This document shows positions 16,745-24,976 of a stretch of 33,314 nucleotides of DNA, one piece after another. How positions within the stretch are numbered: position 1 is the stretch's first letter; every line of letters begins with the position of its first letter. Location: contig JAFWQF010000022.1 of NCBI GenBank assembly GCA_017509205.1, positions 1 through 33,314 on the forward strand, written 5' to 3'. Under the pieces are notes generated by a model, which saw nothing but the letters and a program-made list of their open reading frames with translations, made no database searches and had not been told where the DNA came from. The position numbers were made by a program, and so were the translations under genes. The stretch is from Clostridiales bacterium. Lineage in GTDB: Bacteria; Bacillota; Clostridia; Saccharofermentanales; Saccharofermentanaceae.

Positions 16745-17451
16745 CTGCTGTTCCTCCGGATAAATCCGAGAAGACTCTTTTTGGCTTCTGCGGATGCGCT
16801 CCTTGCTACGGGAAGGGTCTCGCCGTTATCAAGTATCGCTTCTGTTGCGGAAAGCTTTTTCACGTGCGCCAGATTCACATAGTATGACCTGTGTATCTTG
16901 CAGAAATCCGAAGAGACTCCGTCAACCATGCTGACGGCATCAGTGAACTTCATTCTAAGTTCCACATTGTCGCGCTTGAAACAGAACCTCACCGAATTGT
17001 TTGAAGCTTCAACATATATCAGATCAGAGACTGAATTGACTATCTCCTCACCGTCTTTATGCAAAACTATCTTCTCATCTACCTTGAGCTTCTTCTCAAG
17101 GTCCTTTAGCGTCTCCCTGAGCTTGACCTCATTTACGGGCTTGCTCAAAAAGCGGAAAGCTTCCACCTCATAGCCGTCCATCGCAAGCTCTGTGTGGCTG
17201 GTAAGGAATACTATCGGAACGTCTTTGGTATATTCCCTGATCTTCTTCGCGGCCGTCATGCCGTCAACGTCCTTCATCTCGATGTCAAGGAATATGGCAT
17301 CGAGCTTGAACCCGTTTTCAAAACTCTTTATCAGCTCACTGCCGTCTGAATACAGATAGCAACTGACATCTTCCGTACCATATACAGAATTGATCAGTTC
17401 TGCTACATGCGTCCTGTAAACACTCTCGTCATCAACTATGGCAAGCCTCAT
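16741..17451 (-). CDS. LytTR family response regulator (AgrA-like)
   Basis: The start is the ATG at 17451 (236 residues), with GGAGGGG directly upstream; the frame is open 28 codons further but those residues are not receiver-like. The receiver (1-120) has Asp7, Asp8, phospho-acceptor Asp56, Thr84 and Lys104. The LytTR DNA-binding domain (about 126-236) shows IVLHKDGEEI, DLIYVEASNN and the characteristic FCKIHRSYYVNLAHVKKL. It is the cognate partner of the overlapping GHKL kinase. Such regulators bind pairs of roughly 9-bp direct repeats about 21 bp apart; two such elements flank this gene block (15329 and 23149), so both operons are likely targets. Confidence 0.95.
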   Translation of the reverse strand: MRLAIVDDESVYRTHVAELINSVYGTEDVSCYLYSDGSELIKSFENGFKLDAIFLDIEMKDVDGMTAAKKIREYTKDVPIVFLTSHTELAMDGYEVEAFRFLSKPVNEVKLRETLKDLEKKLKVDEKIVLHKDGEEIVNSVSDLIYVEASNNSVRFCFKRDNVELRMKFTDAVSMVDGVSSDFCKIHRSYYVNLAHVKKLSATEAILDNGETLPVARSASAEAKKSLLGFIRRNSR

Positions 17452-17478
17452 AACCCCTCCGGCATGTACATAATCAAA

Positions 17479-17504
17479 GGAGATGTCCCCGAAGGGCCAT
17501 CTCC
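17479..17504 (-). terminator. hairpin with UUCG tetraloop between ABC ATPase and response regulator genes
   Basis: On the - strand GGAGATG pairs with CATCTCC, a single G/A mismatch follows, then CCC pairs with GGG around a TTCG loop, a very stable hairpin. The trailing sequence TTTGATTATG is a poor U tract. It may end the ABC operon, or be a partial terminator or leader structure in front of the two-component genes, whose ATG is 27 bases further on. Confidence 0.6.
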
Positions 17505-17547
17505 AATATTTTAATAATATAATCCGATTTCGCAAACATCACTTGGT

Positions 17548-18228
17548 TCAGCCAACGGTCTTTCCGCTGTCGAGCACAACGGTCCTCGTGCCGTAAGTCG
17601 CGCACTCCTCGGAGTGTGTTACCTGAAGGATCGTAAGTCCTCTTTCCTGGTTGAGTCTTTTGAACAGTTCCATGATCTCGATGGTGGATTTCTTGTCGAG
17701 GTTTCCCGTGGGCTCGTCTGCAAGGATTATCTTGGGATTTCCGATTACCGCCCTTGCGACTGCAACTCTCTGCTGCTGGCCTCCTGACAGTTGGTTGGGC
17801 ATTGCCTTGCGCTTTTCGGTAAGGCCCGTGATCTCCAATATCTCATCGAGTTCCTTCTTAAGGGAAGACTTGCTCTTTCCGTTCATCGTCTGAGGAAGAA
17901 GGATGTTGTCTTCGACAGACAGGTTCATTACGAGGTTATAGAACTGGAAGACGAATCCGATGTTCTTGAGGCGGAGGTCTGAAAGCTCTTTATCCTTAAG
18001 AGATCCGATATCTTTACCGCAGAGCGAGATCTTTCCTTCGAAATCGCGATCTAAGCCTCCAATCAGGTACAAAAGAGTTGACTTGCCCGAGCCGGATGCG
18101 CCCATGAGAGATACGAACTCTCCTTCCTGGACATACATGCATGCTCCGTTCAACACCTGGTTAAGACTTGTATTCTTGCCGAAAGACTTGCTTACGTTTG
18201 TTACTTCGATTACTGTATCCATTTTCAT
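17548..18228 (-). CDS. ABC transporter ATPase (MacB/LolD-like)
   Basis: The 226-residue protein has Walker [10 protein letters not shown] (43-51), Q-loop Gln95, the signature [14 protein letters not shown] (147-160), Walker B IILADE (167-172), the D-loop GNLD and the H-loop His205. This is the ATPase class that works with FtsX-fold permeases and powers export or extraction of peptides or lipoproteins without moving substrate through the membrane in the classical way. GGAGG lies only three bases before the first ATG, so the ATG at 18222 may be the true start. It follows the permease gene by 13 bases and clearly pairs with it. Confidence 0.94.
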   Translation of the reverse strand: MKMDTVIEVTNVSKSFGKNTSLNQVLNGACMYVQEGEFVSLMGASGSGKSTLLYLIGGLDRDFEGKISLCGKDIGSLKDKELSDLRLKNIGFVFQFYNLVMNLSVEDNILLPQTMNGKSKSSLKKELDEILEITGLTEKRKAMPNQLSGGQQQRVAVARAVIGNPKIILADEPTGNLDKKSTIEIMELFKRLNQERGLTILQVTHSEECATYGTRTVVLDSGKTVG

Positions 18229-18241
18229 ATTCCTCCGATCA

Positions 18242-20704
18242 TCACTCGTACTTGATCTGTTCCGCGATCTTCATCTTCTTCAGGTTCCTTATCGGGAAGA
18301 GCACCGTGCCCGTAAACACGATTACCAGGAAGATGAAGAATAGTATCAGCGCTACGGGATTTGCCTCGATCTCCAGGCCCAGTGCATCCGATCCGGAAGC
18401 CGCTTTGCCGACAACAATGGTCATCAGGAAACCGATCAGCGTGCCTATCAGTGAAGCAGTAAACGCCGTGATAAGCATTTCGGCTAACAGCACTCCTGAG
18501 AGCTTTTTCCTGTTCATCGCGGTGGAAAGCATTACGGCACATTCCTTCTTCCTGCCTTCAAATCCGATCAGCTGGTTGCTTACCATGCCGACAAACGTCA
18601 TGCCGACCGCAACTGCGACGATTCCGATCAGGACCGCATTCAGCTTTGCATTGGATTCTTTCTGTTCGTCCATGATCTCAGTGTGAGTCATGACATCCGA
18701 ATATGAGCCGACGGCATATGTCTTTATCATTTTCGCAACGTAATCCGGATCATCACACTTAATAAGGCACAGACCGGGCGTTTCCCTGAAAACTTCTTTG
18801 TAGTCTTTTTCTGAGATAAAGATAGTATCTTCCTTGAGGTTTGATTCGGTCTTTATCAGGGATGCGATCTTATACTCTCTTACGATCGGAAGCACGGCTG
18901 TCGGATTGTATGTGAACTTAACCGTATCACCAATGCTAAGTCCGTTCTTTGCCGCGAATTTCTCATTTACTATGACGGTTCCGTCTTCGATCTTTTCGGG
19001 AAGACCCTCGAAAGCCTTGTAATACTTGAATCCTCCGTCAGGAATCGCGCAGAAATCATAGTTTTCGGCTGAATCGATCTTTCCGTCATTTAACAGCATT
19101 CTTTCGCTGATCACATAAACAAGTTCAGTATCCGTTACACTCTTCAGATCCTTGATGAACCTGTAAGACTTTGTCCTTTCAGTACAGTCCACGACAACGT
19201 CACAATGATAATCATCACTGGCGAATGAGTTGAGCCCTGACTGAGCGAAGGAGAAGATAAACACGCTCATTGCCGCAGCGGTTACACAGAGCACGCCGGA
19301 TCCGATGGTGCTCTTGCGTGAAACTGCTTCCATTGCGGCAAGCGACCACTTGGCGCTCTCCTTCTTATCTGCGAGCTTTTTGACCAGTGCCGCAACTCCC
19401 TTGAATATCCAGGGGAAAAGGAACGCGACCGCCGTTACGGAGAGCAGAAGGCAGCTGGCTGCCGCAGTGATCTCTTTGCTGAAGAAGGCCGCAACCATTG
19501 CTCCGACAGCCAGGACCAGACCCGTTATAAGGCCGCTCTTGCTGAATCTGTAGGCCGTATCCCTGTTATCGAAGATAATGTCTCTGATGGAAGTCTTAAG
19601 CGCCTTTAAGATCGCTTTTAACGGGATCAGGCATTCGATCGCCACAGCTCCAAGGATAACTGCTGCAACGGCAATGAGTGATATGTGGGGGATCACTGTC
19701 TTAAAGCTTCCCCTGCTGTTTACACCCATGAACATATTCAGGGCCGGAACTCTCAGTATTCCATATAAGATCACTGCAGGAACACTGCCCAATACGGCAT
19801 AAAGGGCATTCTCCAAAAGCAGTATCCTGCCGGTCCTTGCACTGCTCATTCCAAGACTTCTGAGCGTGCCTACAAACGGCATCCTTTCGCTTACGATCCT
19901 GTTGCAGATCGAAGCGGTAACAAAGATTACCAGAAGGAACGTGACCGCAAATACCAGATAGAAAAACTTAAGCATCTGGTTGAGATCTGCAAGTGCTGAT
20001 TCATCTTCCACCAGATCGATGAATATCGCACTCGGATAGAACTCTTTAAGTTCTTTTACGGCATCCTTTTCCTTTTCTTTGTCGAGAACGTCGACCATTA
20101 CCAGGCCGGCATCAAGTTTTCCGCATGAAAGGATCTTTGCCGTCTCCTCGTTGACGAAAGCCGAATAATTCTTTATGAAATAATTCTTCTTTTCGTTTTC
20201 GGATATTCCGGTAATGGTCAGCTCTATCTCTTTGTTTGCCCTGTCATGGACTATGAGTTTATCGCCGATCTTATAACCGAAATCCTTTGCGAATTTCGCC
20301 GTGATGGCCGTTTCATACACTCCGAGCGTAACCGGATGGATAAACTCCATTTTGACGGCATCCTCGACATTCATGCCGTAGATGGTCAGGTTATCAGACG
20401 TAACATATCCAAATTCGCCTTCAATGTCTTTATAAAGATGCTCATTATTGGTGTTTATCTTAAGAAAATCACGCTCCGGGAAGTTTTCCGGAAAACCTTT
20501 TGCGTCGAATTCCGCGGAATACAGGACGCAGTCCGCCTTTGACAGTCCGAGGGCCGCACCGCCCAGGAGTTCTTTCATGCTCGACACGAAGTCAATGCAT
20601 ACCAATGCGCAGATCGAGCATACGAATATCGAGAACAATACGAGAAACGTTCTAAACGGCTTCCCGAAAATGTTTTTAAGTGAAGTTTTAAGTACCAGAT
20701 TCAT
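18242..20704 (-). CDS. FtsX-type ABC transporter permease, two permease modules
   Basis: Start chosen at the ATG at 20704 (820 residues), eight bases after GAGGGG; an upstream in-frame TTG at 20710 is too close to it. The protein has an N-terminal helix and a large extracellular region (about 40-250). Next come about six helices (such as LVFAVTFLLVIFVTASICNR), a second extracellular region (about 510-690) and three closing helices ending LFFIFLVIVFTGTVLFPIRN. That is two FtsX modules, about ten helices in all, similar in plan to peptide-handling exporters of Bacillota. It follows the M13 peptidase gene by 15 bases and precedes the ATPase. A role in exporting or detoxifying a peptide is likely from context but unproven. 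Confidence 0.92.
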   Translation of the reverse strand: MNLVLKTSLKNIFGKPFRTFLVLFSIFVCSICALVCIDFVSSMKELLGGAALGLSKADCVLYSAEFDAKGFPENFPERDFLKINTNNEHLYKDIEGEFGYVTSDNLTIYGMNVEDAVKMEFIHPVTLGVYETAITAKFAKDFGYKIGDKLIVHDRANKEIELTITGISENEKKNYFIKNYSAFVNEETAKILSCGKLDAGLVMVDVLDKEKEKDAVKELKEFYPSAIFIDLVEDESALADLNQMLKFFYLVFAVTFLLVIFVTASICNRIVSERMPFVGTLRSLGMSSARTGRILLLENALYAVLGSVPAVILYGILRVPALNMFMGVNSRGSFKTVIPHISLIAVAAVILGAVAIECLIPLKAILKALKTSIRDIIFDNRDTAYRFSKSGLITGLVLAVGAMVAAFFSKEITAAASCLLLSVTAVAFLFPWIFKGVAALVKKLADKKESAKWSLAAMEAVSRKSTIGSGVLCVTAAAMSVFIFSFAQSGLNSFASDDYHCDVVVDCTERTKSYRFIKDLKSVTDTELVYVISERMLLNDGKIDSAENYDFCAIPDGGFKYYKAFEGLPEKIEDGTVIVNEKFAAKNGLSIGDTVKFTYNPTAVLPIVREYKIASLIKTESNLKEDTIFISEKDYKEVFRETPGLCLIKCDDPDYVAKMIKTYAVGSYSDVMTHTEIMDEQKESNAKLNAVLIGIVAVAVGMTFVGMVSNQLIGFEGRKKECAVMLSTAMNRKKLSGVLLAEMLITAFTASLIGTLIGFLMTIVVGKAASGSDALGLEIEANPVALILFFIFLVIVFTGTVLFPIRNLKKMKIAEQIKYE

Positions 20705-20719
20705 TTCCAATTCCCCTCA

Positions 20720-22705
20720 TCAATACCATCTCGAGATCCTTTTTTCGGGAGCGATGTACATTCCGTCTCCCTCTTTGACGTCATACGCTTCGTAGAAGCT
20801 GTTAAGCGCCGAAAGGATCGCATTGACCCTGATCACACTGGGGCTGTGCACATCGTAGGCAAGCTGCCAGATAATGGAAACATCAACGACCTTCCTTCCC
20901 CATACGACCGCATAATTCTCAAAGATCTTGATGAGGTCCTCTTTGTTCTTGGCAAGAGAGGTTACGCATTCCATGCCTCCCAGATCGGCATAGTTCTCGC
21001 CCAATGTCTGCTTGCCGTCCACATGATGGATCTTGAACACAGTAAAGTTGTTTTCGAAATACGAGACAGCCTTTTCGTTGCGCTCATTCAATACCTTCGT
21101 GTCCTCATCTGAGATCCACTTGGGATTGTAGACGCTGTTTTGATCGTAAACGATGTTGTTGCTGTCAAAGGCATGTCCCATCTCGTGCGCTATTACGGAT
21201 CCCAGACCGCCCAGATTGGTATAGTAATCTGCATTGGCATCAAAGAAAGGTGCATTTGTGATGGCAGCCGTGATCGTGATGTTGTTCATAACCGGTGAAT
21301 AGCATGCATTCATCGTCTGCATTTTCATGATGATGCGCTTCCGGTCTTTGGGCTGCGACAGACCGTTTATCACTTCGGCAGGCTGAAGGCGCAGATATTT
21401 GATCATGATCTCATAGTAATTTCCGCTGATCCCGGCATACTTTGAATTATCGTGCCTCTTAAGATCTGACCCGGTAACATAGACGATGTTTTCGAGCTTC
21501 TTGAGAAGTCCGCTTCTGGTAGGCTCTGAAAGCCACTTTGCATTTGTAATGAGCTTTCTGTAGCCTTCCCTTATGTCATCACACATCGAGCGGAGCGCAT
21601 CATCGGTCTTCTTAGAGTAATAACGTTCGACATAGATGGGATCAGTTTCATCCGCGAACATTTTCTTGATCTCGTTTATTGCCTGCTGCTCCGGGGTATC
21701 ATAACTGTCCTTCACATATCCTGCGAGTTCCTTGTAATGAGGAGCGATCAGCCTCATGTACATGCCGTAGATATCGTATAATCTCCAAGCCTTCAGGGCA
21801 TCCAGGTTCTTGTCGGTCAGGATGGAATTAAGACTTTCGAGCTGGCCCTTATCATAGACGCCGAACTTTTCACAATGCTTCTCATCAATGCCGAACGCCT
21901 TAAGATACTCAGTCAGGTTAACATTGGTTATGATCTTATCGACCTCATCTTTTGACAAAATGGTCAGTTTGTTCAGATCTTCGGTCTTGTCATAGAGCTC
22001 CATGTCGGTAGATCCGTAGATCTTGAGCACAAGGTTTGCCAGCTGTTTTCCGTAACTGCCCGCGGTTTCCACATCGCATCCGCGTGTCTGCATTATGGTG
22101 CTGATGTCAGTCACTATCGGATTCAATGCGTTATTCTCATCGCGGATATCACCGAATTCAACACCGCAGATCGTCCTGTAATTTGCAAAGCTCAGTATCT
22201 TTTCGTCTGATTCAAAGAGATTAACATCCGCAACAAGATTAAGGATGCCCGTGACGCAGAAATCCTTATAAAGCTTCGCATCCAGCTTCAGCAATTCATC
22301 GGCAGTCTTTGCATTCTGGACCTCATCGATGACAGATGCCAGGTCTTGGGGGATCGGTTCTTTGGAAAAATCGTATGAAAGAAATGCAGTGTAAGCCTTT
22401 TTGATCAGATCCTCTTCACTGCCCGTCTCATAACCGGAACCTTTAACAACATCCTTGATAACTGTCTCGATCTGTTCATCGATCAGCTTGGTATTAAATG
22501 CGCTGCCCGCCGTACCCGAACCGTAATCAAACTTGGCATCCTTGAGCCTCGGCTCGTTGATGTATCTGTAGTAATCGTCCTGAGGACGCGCCTCGGCCTG
22601 CTTAGTAGTGGCCGTTGCAGAAGGTTCCACTTCCACAGTCGAACACCCTGTTACAAGTGATAAGGCCATGGTTCCGGTCAGGATCACCCCAATTAACCGT
22701 TTCAT
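20720..22705 (-). CDS. pepO: M13 (neprilysin/PepO) family metallopeptidase, lipoprotein
   Basis: The 661-residue product starts with a good lipoprotein signal (ALSLVTGCS, Cys21), so it is tethered outside the cell rather than cytosolic like many PepO proteins. Zinc ligands are His507 and His511 in HEMGHAFD and Glu570 in ENYAD (Asp574 supports). NACYSP upstream corresponds to the substrate-binding NAYY/NAFY region, and the end DVKEGDGMYIAPEKRISRW is the family tail, but without the usual cysteine. M13 enzymes cut short peptides. AAGGAG lies seven bases before the ATG. It opens a tight operon with the ABC permease and ATPase and lies just after a terminator that separates it from the small secreted-protein gene. 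Confidence 0.94.
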   Translation of the reverse strand: MKRLIGVILTGTMALSLVTGCSTVEVEPSATATTKQAEARPQDDYYRYINEPRLKDAKFDYGSGTAGSAFNTKLIDEQIETVIKDVVKGSGYETGSEEDLIKKAYTAFLSYDFSKEPIPQDLASVIDEVQNAKTADELLKLDAKLYKDFCVTGILNLVADVNLFESDEKILSFANYRTICGVEFGDIRDENNALNPIVTDISTIMQTRGCDVETAGSYGKQLANLVLKIYGSTDMELYDKTEDLNKLTILSKDEVDKIITNVNLTEYLKAFGIDEKHCEKFGVYDKGQLESLNSILTDKNLDALKAWRLYDIYGMYMRLIAPHYKELAGYVKDSYDTPEQQAINEIKKMFADETDPIYVERYYSKKTDDALRSMCDDIREGYRKLITNAKWLSEPTRSGLLKKLENIVYVTGSDLKRHDNSKYAGISGNYYEIMIKYLRLQPAEVINGLSQPKDRKRIIMKMQTMNACYSPVMNNITITAAITNAPFFDANADYYTNLGGLGSVIAHEMGHAFDSNNIVYDQNSVYNPKWISDEDTKVLNERNEKAVSYFENNFTVFKIHHVDGKQTLGENYADLGGMECVTSLAKNKEDLIKIFENYAVVWGRKVVDVSIIWQLAYDVHSPSVIRVNAILSALNSFYEAYDVKEGDGMYIAPEKRISRWY

Positions 22706-22747
22706 AAAACATCTCCTTTTGAGCTTTCGTAATTACAACATTAACAT

Positions 22748-22790
22748 AAAAAATAAAAAGACTGACTCCCTGCCTGCATAAGAGTCAGTC
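22748..22790 (-). terminator. strong intrinsic terminator between small secreted-protein gene and M13 gene
   Basis: On the - strand GACTGACTC (22790-22782) pairs perfectly with GAGTCAGTC (22768-22760) over a 13-base loop, then TTTTTATTTTTT. I see no strong promoter between it and the M13 start at 22705, so the M13-ABC genes may depend on read-through. Such an arrangement gives much more of the first product than of the downstream proteins. Confidence 0.9.
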
Positions 22791-22811
22791 CGGAAAACGG
22801 AAAAACGGAAT

Positions 22812-23075
22812 TCATACTTTCATCATCATTGATCTGTTAAAGCGCATCCCGGGGTGGATCATGAATTCTCCGTCCTTCTCGGTTTCGTCTGCTTCTTCCT
22901 CTGCTTCGGCATCGCCGTCGTATTCAAACATGGTACCGAACTCCCTGATAAGCCGGGAACCGTTTACGTCCCCGATCCTTGTAAGGCTGCCGCCGTTATA
23001 TGCAAGTGAAGATGTTGCGGGAAACATTGAAATAAAGAGAACTGCTGAGAAAAAGAATGCTGAAAGCTTTAACAT
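22812..23075 (-). CDS. small secreted protein, candidate peptide precursor
   Basis: The 87-residue product starts at the ATG at 23075, seven bases after GGAGG; the frame is open upstream but that stretch holds the promoter. Residues 1-25 are a clear signal peptide with likely cleavage after SSLA. The mature part has a mixed segment (NGGSLTRIGDVNGSRL), a strongly acidic tract (residues 53-70, EAEEEADETEKDGE) and a short basic, Met-rich tail FMIHPGMRFNRSMMMKV. There are no cysteines and no lipobox. I recognise no family. The acidic spacer before a basic tail resembles a propeptide arrangement, but that is inference. It has its own activator-type promoter, shares the 40-bp element with the CPBP-S41 operon, and is followed by a terminator and then protease and exporter genes. 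Confidence 0.72.
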   Translation of the reverse strand: MLKLSAFFFSAVLFISMFPATSSLAYNGGSLTRIGDVNGSRLIREFGTMFEYDGDAEAEEEADETEKDGEFMIHPGMRFNRSMMMKV

Positions 23076-23121
23076 ATGACAACCTCCGTGATCAATACCA
23101 TGAACTTCGTTTGATAAGCCC

Positions 23122-23127
23122 ATAATA
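23122..23127 (-). promoter_or_regulatory. -10 box of the small secreted-protein gene
   Basis: On the - strand TATTAT lies 46 bases before the ATG at 23075. The -35 position has no TTGACA-like hexamer. The direct repeats begin 28 bases upstream, almost the same distance as at the CPBP promoter (29). Confidence 0.6.
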
Positions 23128-23148
23128 ACCACTCAAGGCCCCCGTAAC

Positions 23149-23188
23149 CGGATCTGTGGTGAATTGCAGTTTACGCGTGGTGAAATGA
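23149..23188 (-). promoter_or_regulatory. 40-bp conserved element, copy 2: two direct repeats 21 bp apart (probable LytTR site)
   Basis: On the + strand GTGGTGAA occurs at 23156-23163 and again, identically, at 23177-23184. The 40-bp block differs from copy 1 (15329-15368) at only four positions, three of them in the spacer between the repeats. The flanks diverge at once, which argues for conservation of a binding site rather than a recent duplication of a larger segment. The likely binder is the LytTR response regulator at 16741-17451. Confidence 0.78.
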
Positions 23189-23202
23189 GATCCTGCAATA
23201 AA

Positions 23203-23242
23203 AAACCGGCCTGTTCTATGTGGAACAGACCGGTTTCTTTTT
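23203..23242. terminator. bidirectional intrinsic terminator after the BspA-like gene
   Basis: AAACCGG and CTGTTC (23203-23216) pair with GAACAG and CCGGTTT (23223-23236), with one mismatched pair and a six-base loop. It is flanked by A-rich sequence on the left and TTTCTTTTTTC on the right, so it works in both directions. On the - strand it ends the leucine-rich-repeat gene and insulates the small secreted-protein promoter. Confidence 0.88.
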
Positions 23243-23249
23243 TCAGATC

Positions 23250-24788
23250 TTACTTAACTTTAATCTTAAAGGATACTTTCTTCCAGCCGCTTGATTTGAC
23301 CGTTTCGGAGCCCTGAGCCATGACCTTGATGTATACCCTGTAAGTGCCCTTTTTCAGCTTCTTCTTTACGGTTACCGCCCCGGTCCTGGAATTGACAAGG
23401 ATCTTCGAATTACCGGAAGTCTTCTTGTATGTCAGAGTACCGGTTCCCTTCTTCGTGAATTTGATGACCTTTGCAACGCTCAGTACCTGGTTCTTTTTCT
23501 TTACTTTCTTGTACTTGACCTTGGCAGTCTTGCCTTTAAGCGTCATCGGATTGGAAGCCAGGATCAGATACCGGATCCCCGATTCCTTTAGTGCGTCGCA
23601 GCCCGGAAAAGCTCCGCCGCTCTTCTTATAGAGATCTTTTGAGATGGTGAGATCCTTGAGACTTGAACAATTTTCGAAAGCATTGTTCTTGATCTTCTCT
23701 ACGCTTGCGGGGATCTTTATGCTTACAAGACTCGTGCAGTTCTGGAAAGCTTCAACGTCTATTGTGTTTACGCCGTGTCCGATAGTAACGTCAGTGAGGT
23801 TCGTGCATTCCGAAAAGGCCTGAACGTTGATCTCCTGTACACTTCCCGGGATTATCACTTCCTTGAGGCTCGTACATTGTGAAAATGCAGCCCATCCGAT
23901 GCTTGTAACACTGTCCGGAATGGTAATGCTCTTAAGACTTGTACAGCTCGTGAATGAAGACCAGCCGATTGCCTTTGGTCCTTTTGCGATCGTAACGGTT
24001 TCAAGACCGCTGCAGTACATGAAGACAAAACTGTCGATCTCTGTCAGGCTGCCCGGAAGTGAAATGCTCTTAAGACCGGTGCAATACTCGAAAGCAGAAA
24101 ACTCTATCGTCGTAACACCTTCAGGAATATTGATGCTTTCGAGGTTTCTGCTGTTCGCAAATGCATAATTGCCGATCATCTTTAATCCGTCGGGCAGTGT
24201 AACCGTCTTAAGGTTTGAACATGCATTGAACGCAAAGCTTCCGACAGAAGTAACTCCGCTTTCGATGACAACTTCAGTTATCGAATCACGGTAATCCTTC
24301 CACGGAGTATTGTACTGGTTATCGTAAGACGGCATGGCACCGGTTCCGCTTACCGTAAGCACGCCGGTCGAATCTTCAAAACTCCAGCCCAGGCTTTTGC
24401 CGAAACTGCCGGAATATCCTGAAACGCTCTTGCGCTTTGCTGTCTGGGAAGGAACCGTCTCTTCGGGTTTAGCTTCAGAAGGAACTGTTTTCTCAGGCTT
24501 TGTTTCAGAAGTCTCAGACTTCTCTGATTCAGAAGGTTCTGTTTCCTTTGACTCTGATGTTTCAGCCTGCTTAGACTCTTTAGTTTCTTCAGGAACGGTT
24601 TCAGATGATGCGGAAGGTTTCTTATCCGCTGGCTTTTCAGTCTCTTTTTCCTTGGACTGCGCCGATTCAACGGTTCCGGTTGTTGTCTCCGGAACGTTTT
24701 CGGATTCATCCGCAGATACGAAAGCCGGTATCATGCTGGCGGTAATAGCCATGGATAAGATAACGGCACTTATACGCTTGAACTTCAT
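23250..24788 (-). CDS. BspA-like leucine-rich repeat surface protein
   Basis: The 512-residue product has a signal peptide (ILSMAITASMIPAFVSA) and then a low-complexity Glu/Ser/Thr/Lys/Pro linker (about 30-120). A BspA entry domain follows (SLGWSFEDSTGVLTVSGTG), then about nine 23-residue LRR_5 repeats of the form IGxxAFxxCxxLxxVxIPxxVxx. The C-terminal domain is Lys-rich and beta-strand-like (GKTAKVKYKKVKKKNQ..., ending VSFKIKVK), as in many gut Clostridia surface proteins. BspA-like proteins are cell-surface or secreted binding proteins. No LPXTG motif is seen. A GGGGGG ribosome binding site precedes the ATG. It is a paralogue of the gene at 28271. Confidence 0.9.
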   Translation of the reverse strand: MKFKRISAVILSMAITASMIPAFVSADESENVPETTTGTVESAQSKEKETEKPADKKPSASSETVPEETKESKQAETSESKETEPSESEKSETSETKPEKTVPSEAKPEETVPSQTAKRKSVSGYSGSFGKSLGWSFEDSTGVLTVSGTGAMPSYDNQYNTPWKDYRDSITEVVIESGVTSVGSFAFNACSNLKTVTLPDGLKMIGNYAFANSRNLESINIPEGVTTIEFSAFEYCTGLKSISLPGSLTEIDSFVFMYCSGLETVTIAKGPKAIGWSSFTSCTSLKSITIPDSVTSIGWAAFSQCTSLKEVIIPGSVQEINVQAFSECTNLTDVTIGHGVNTIDVEAFQNCTSLVSIKIPASVEKIKNNAFENCSSLKDLTISKDLYKKSGGAFPGCDALKESGIRYLILASNPMTLKGKTAKVKYKKVKKKNQVLSVAKVIKFTKKGTGTLTYKKTSGNSKILVNSRTGAVTVKKKLKKGTYRVYIKVMAQGSETVKSSGWKKVSFKIKVK

Positions 24789-24809
24789 ATAATCCCCCCA
24801 AAGTTCATT

Positions 24810-24830
24810 TTGTCAGCCCGACAATTATAC
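24810..24830 (-). promoter_or_regulatory. promoter with adjacent TTGTC-N5-GACAA dyad, BspA-like gene
   Basis: On the - strand TATAAT (24829-24824) is preceded directly by TG. Overlapping its end, TTGTC and GACAA (24810-24824) form an inverted repeat with a five-base centre at the expected transcript start, a possible operator. The -35 is weak. Confidence 0.45.
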
Positions 24831-24976
24831 AGCGCGATTCCTGTCAGTTAAACAATAAATAATAAAAAGTGAATTATTTTGGAAGTTTTTTGTAACGAAA
24901 ACGGATCTTCTCCGTCTAACTTGTGTAAAACTCCGAAAATGACATAGAAAACGGGGGCAGAAAGGTGATCTTTTAA

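Noticed and set aside
24334..24792. 152-codon + strand reading frame rich in Ser and Val
   Set aside because: It is the complement of the low-complexity linker of the BspA-like gene and has no start signals.
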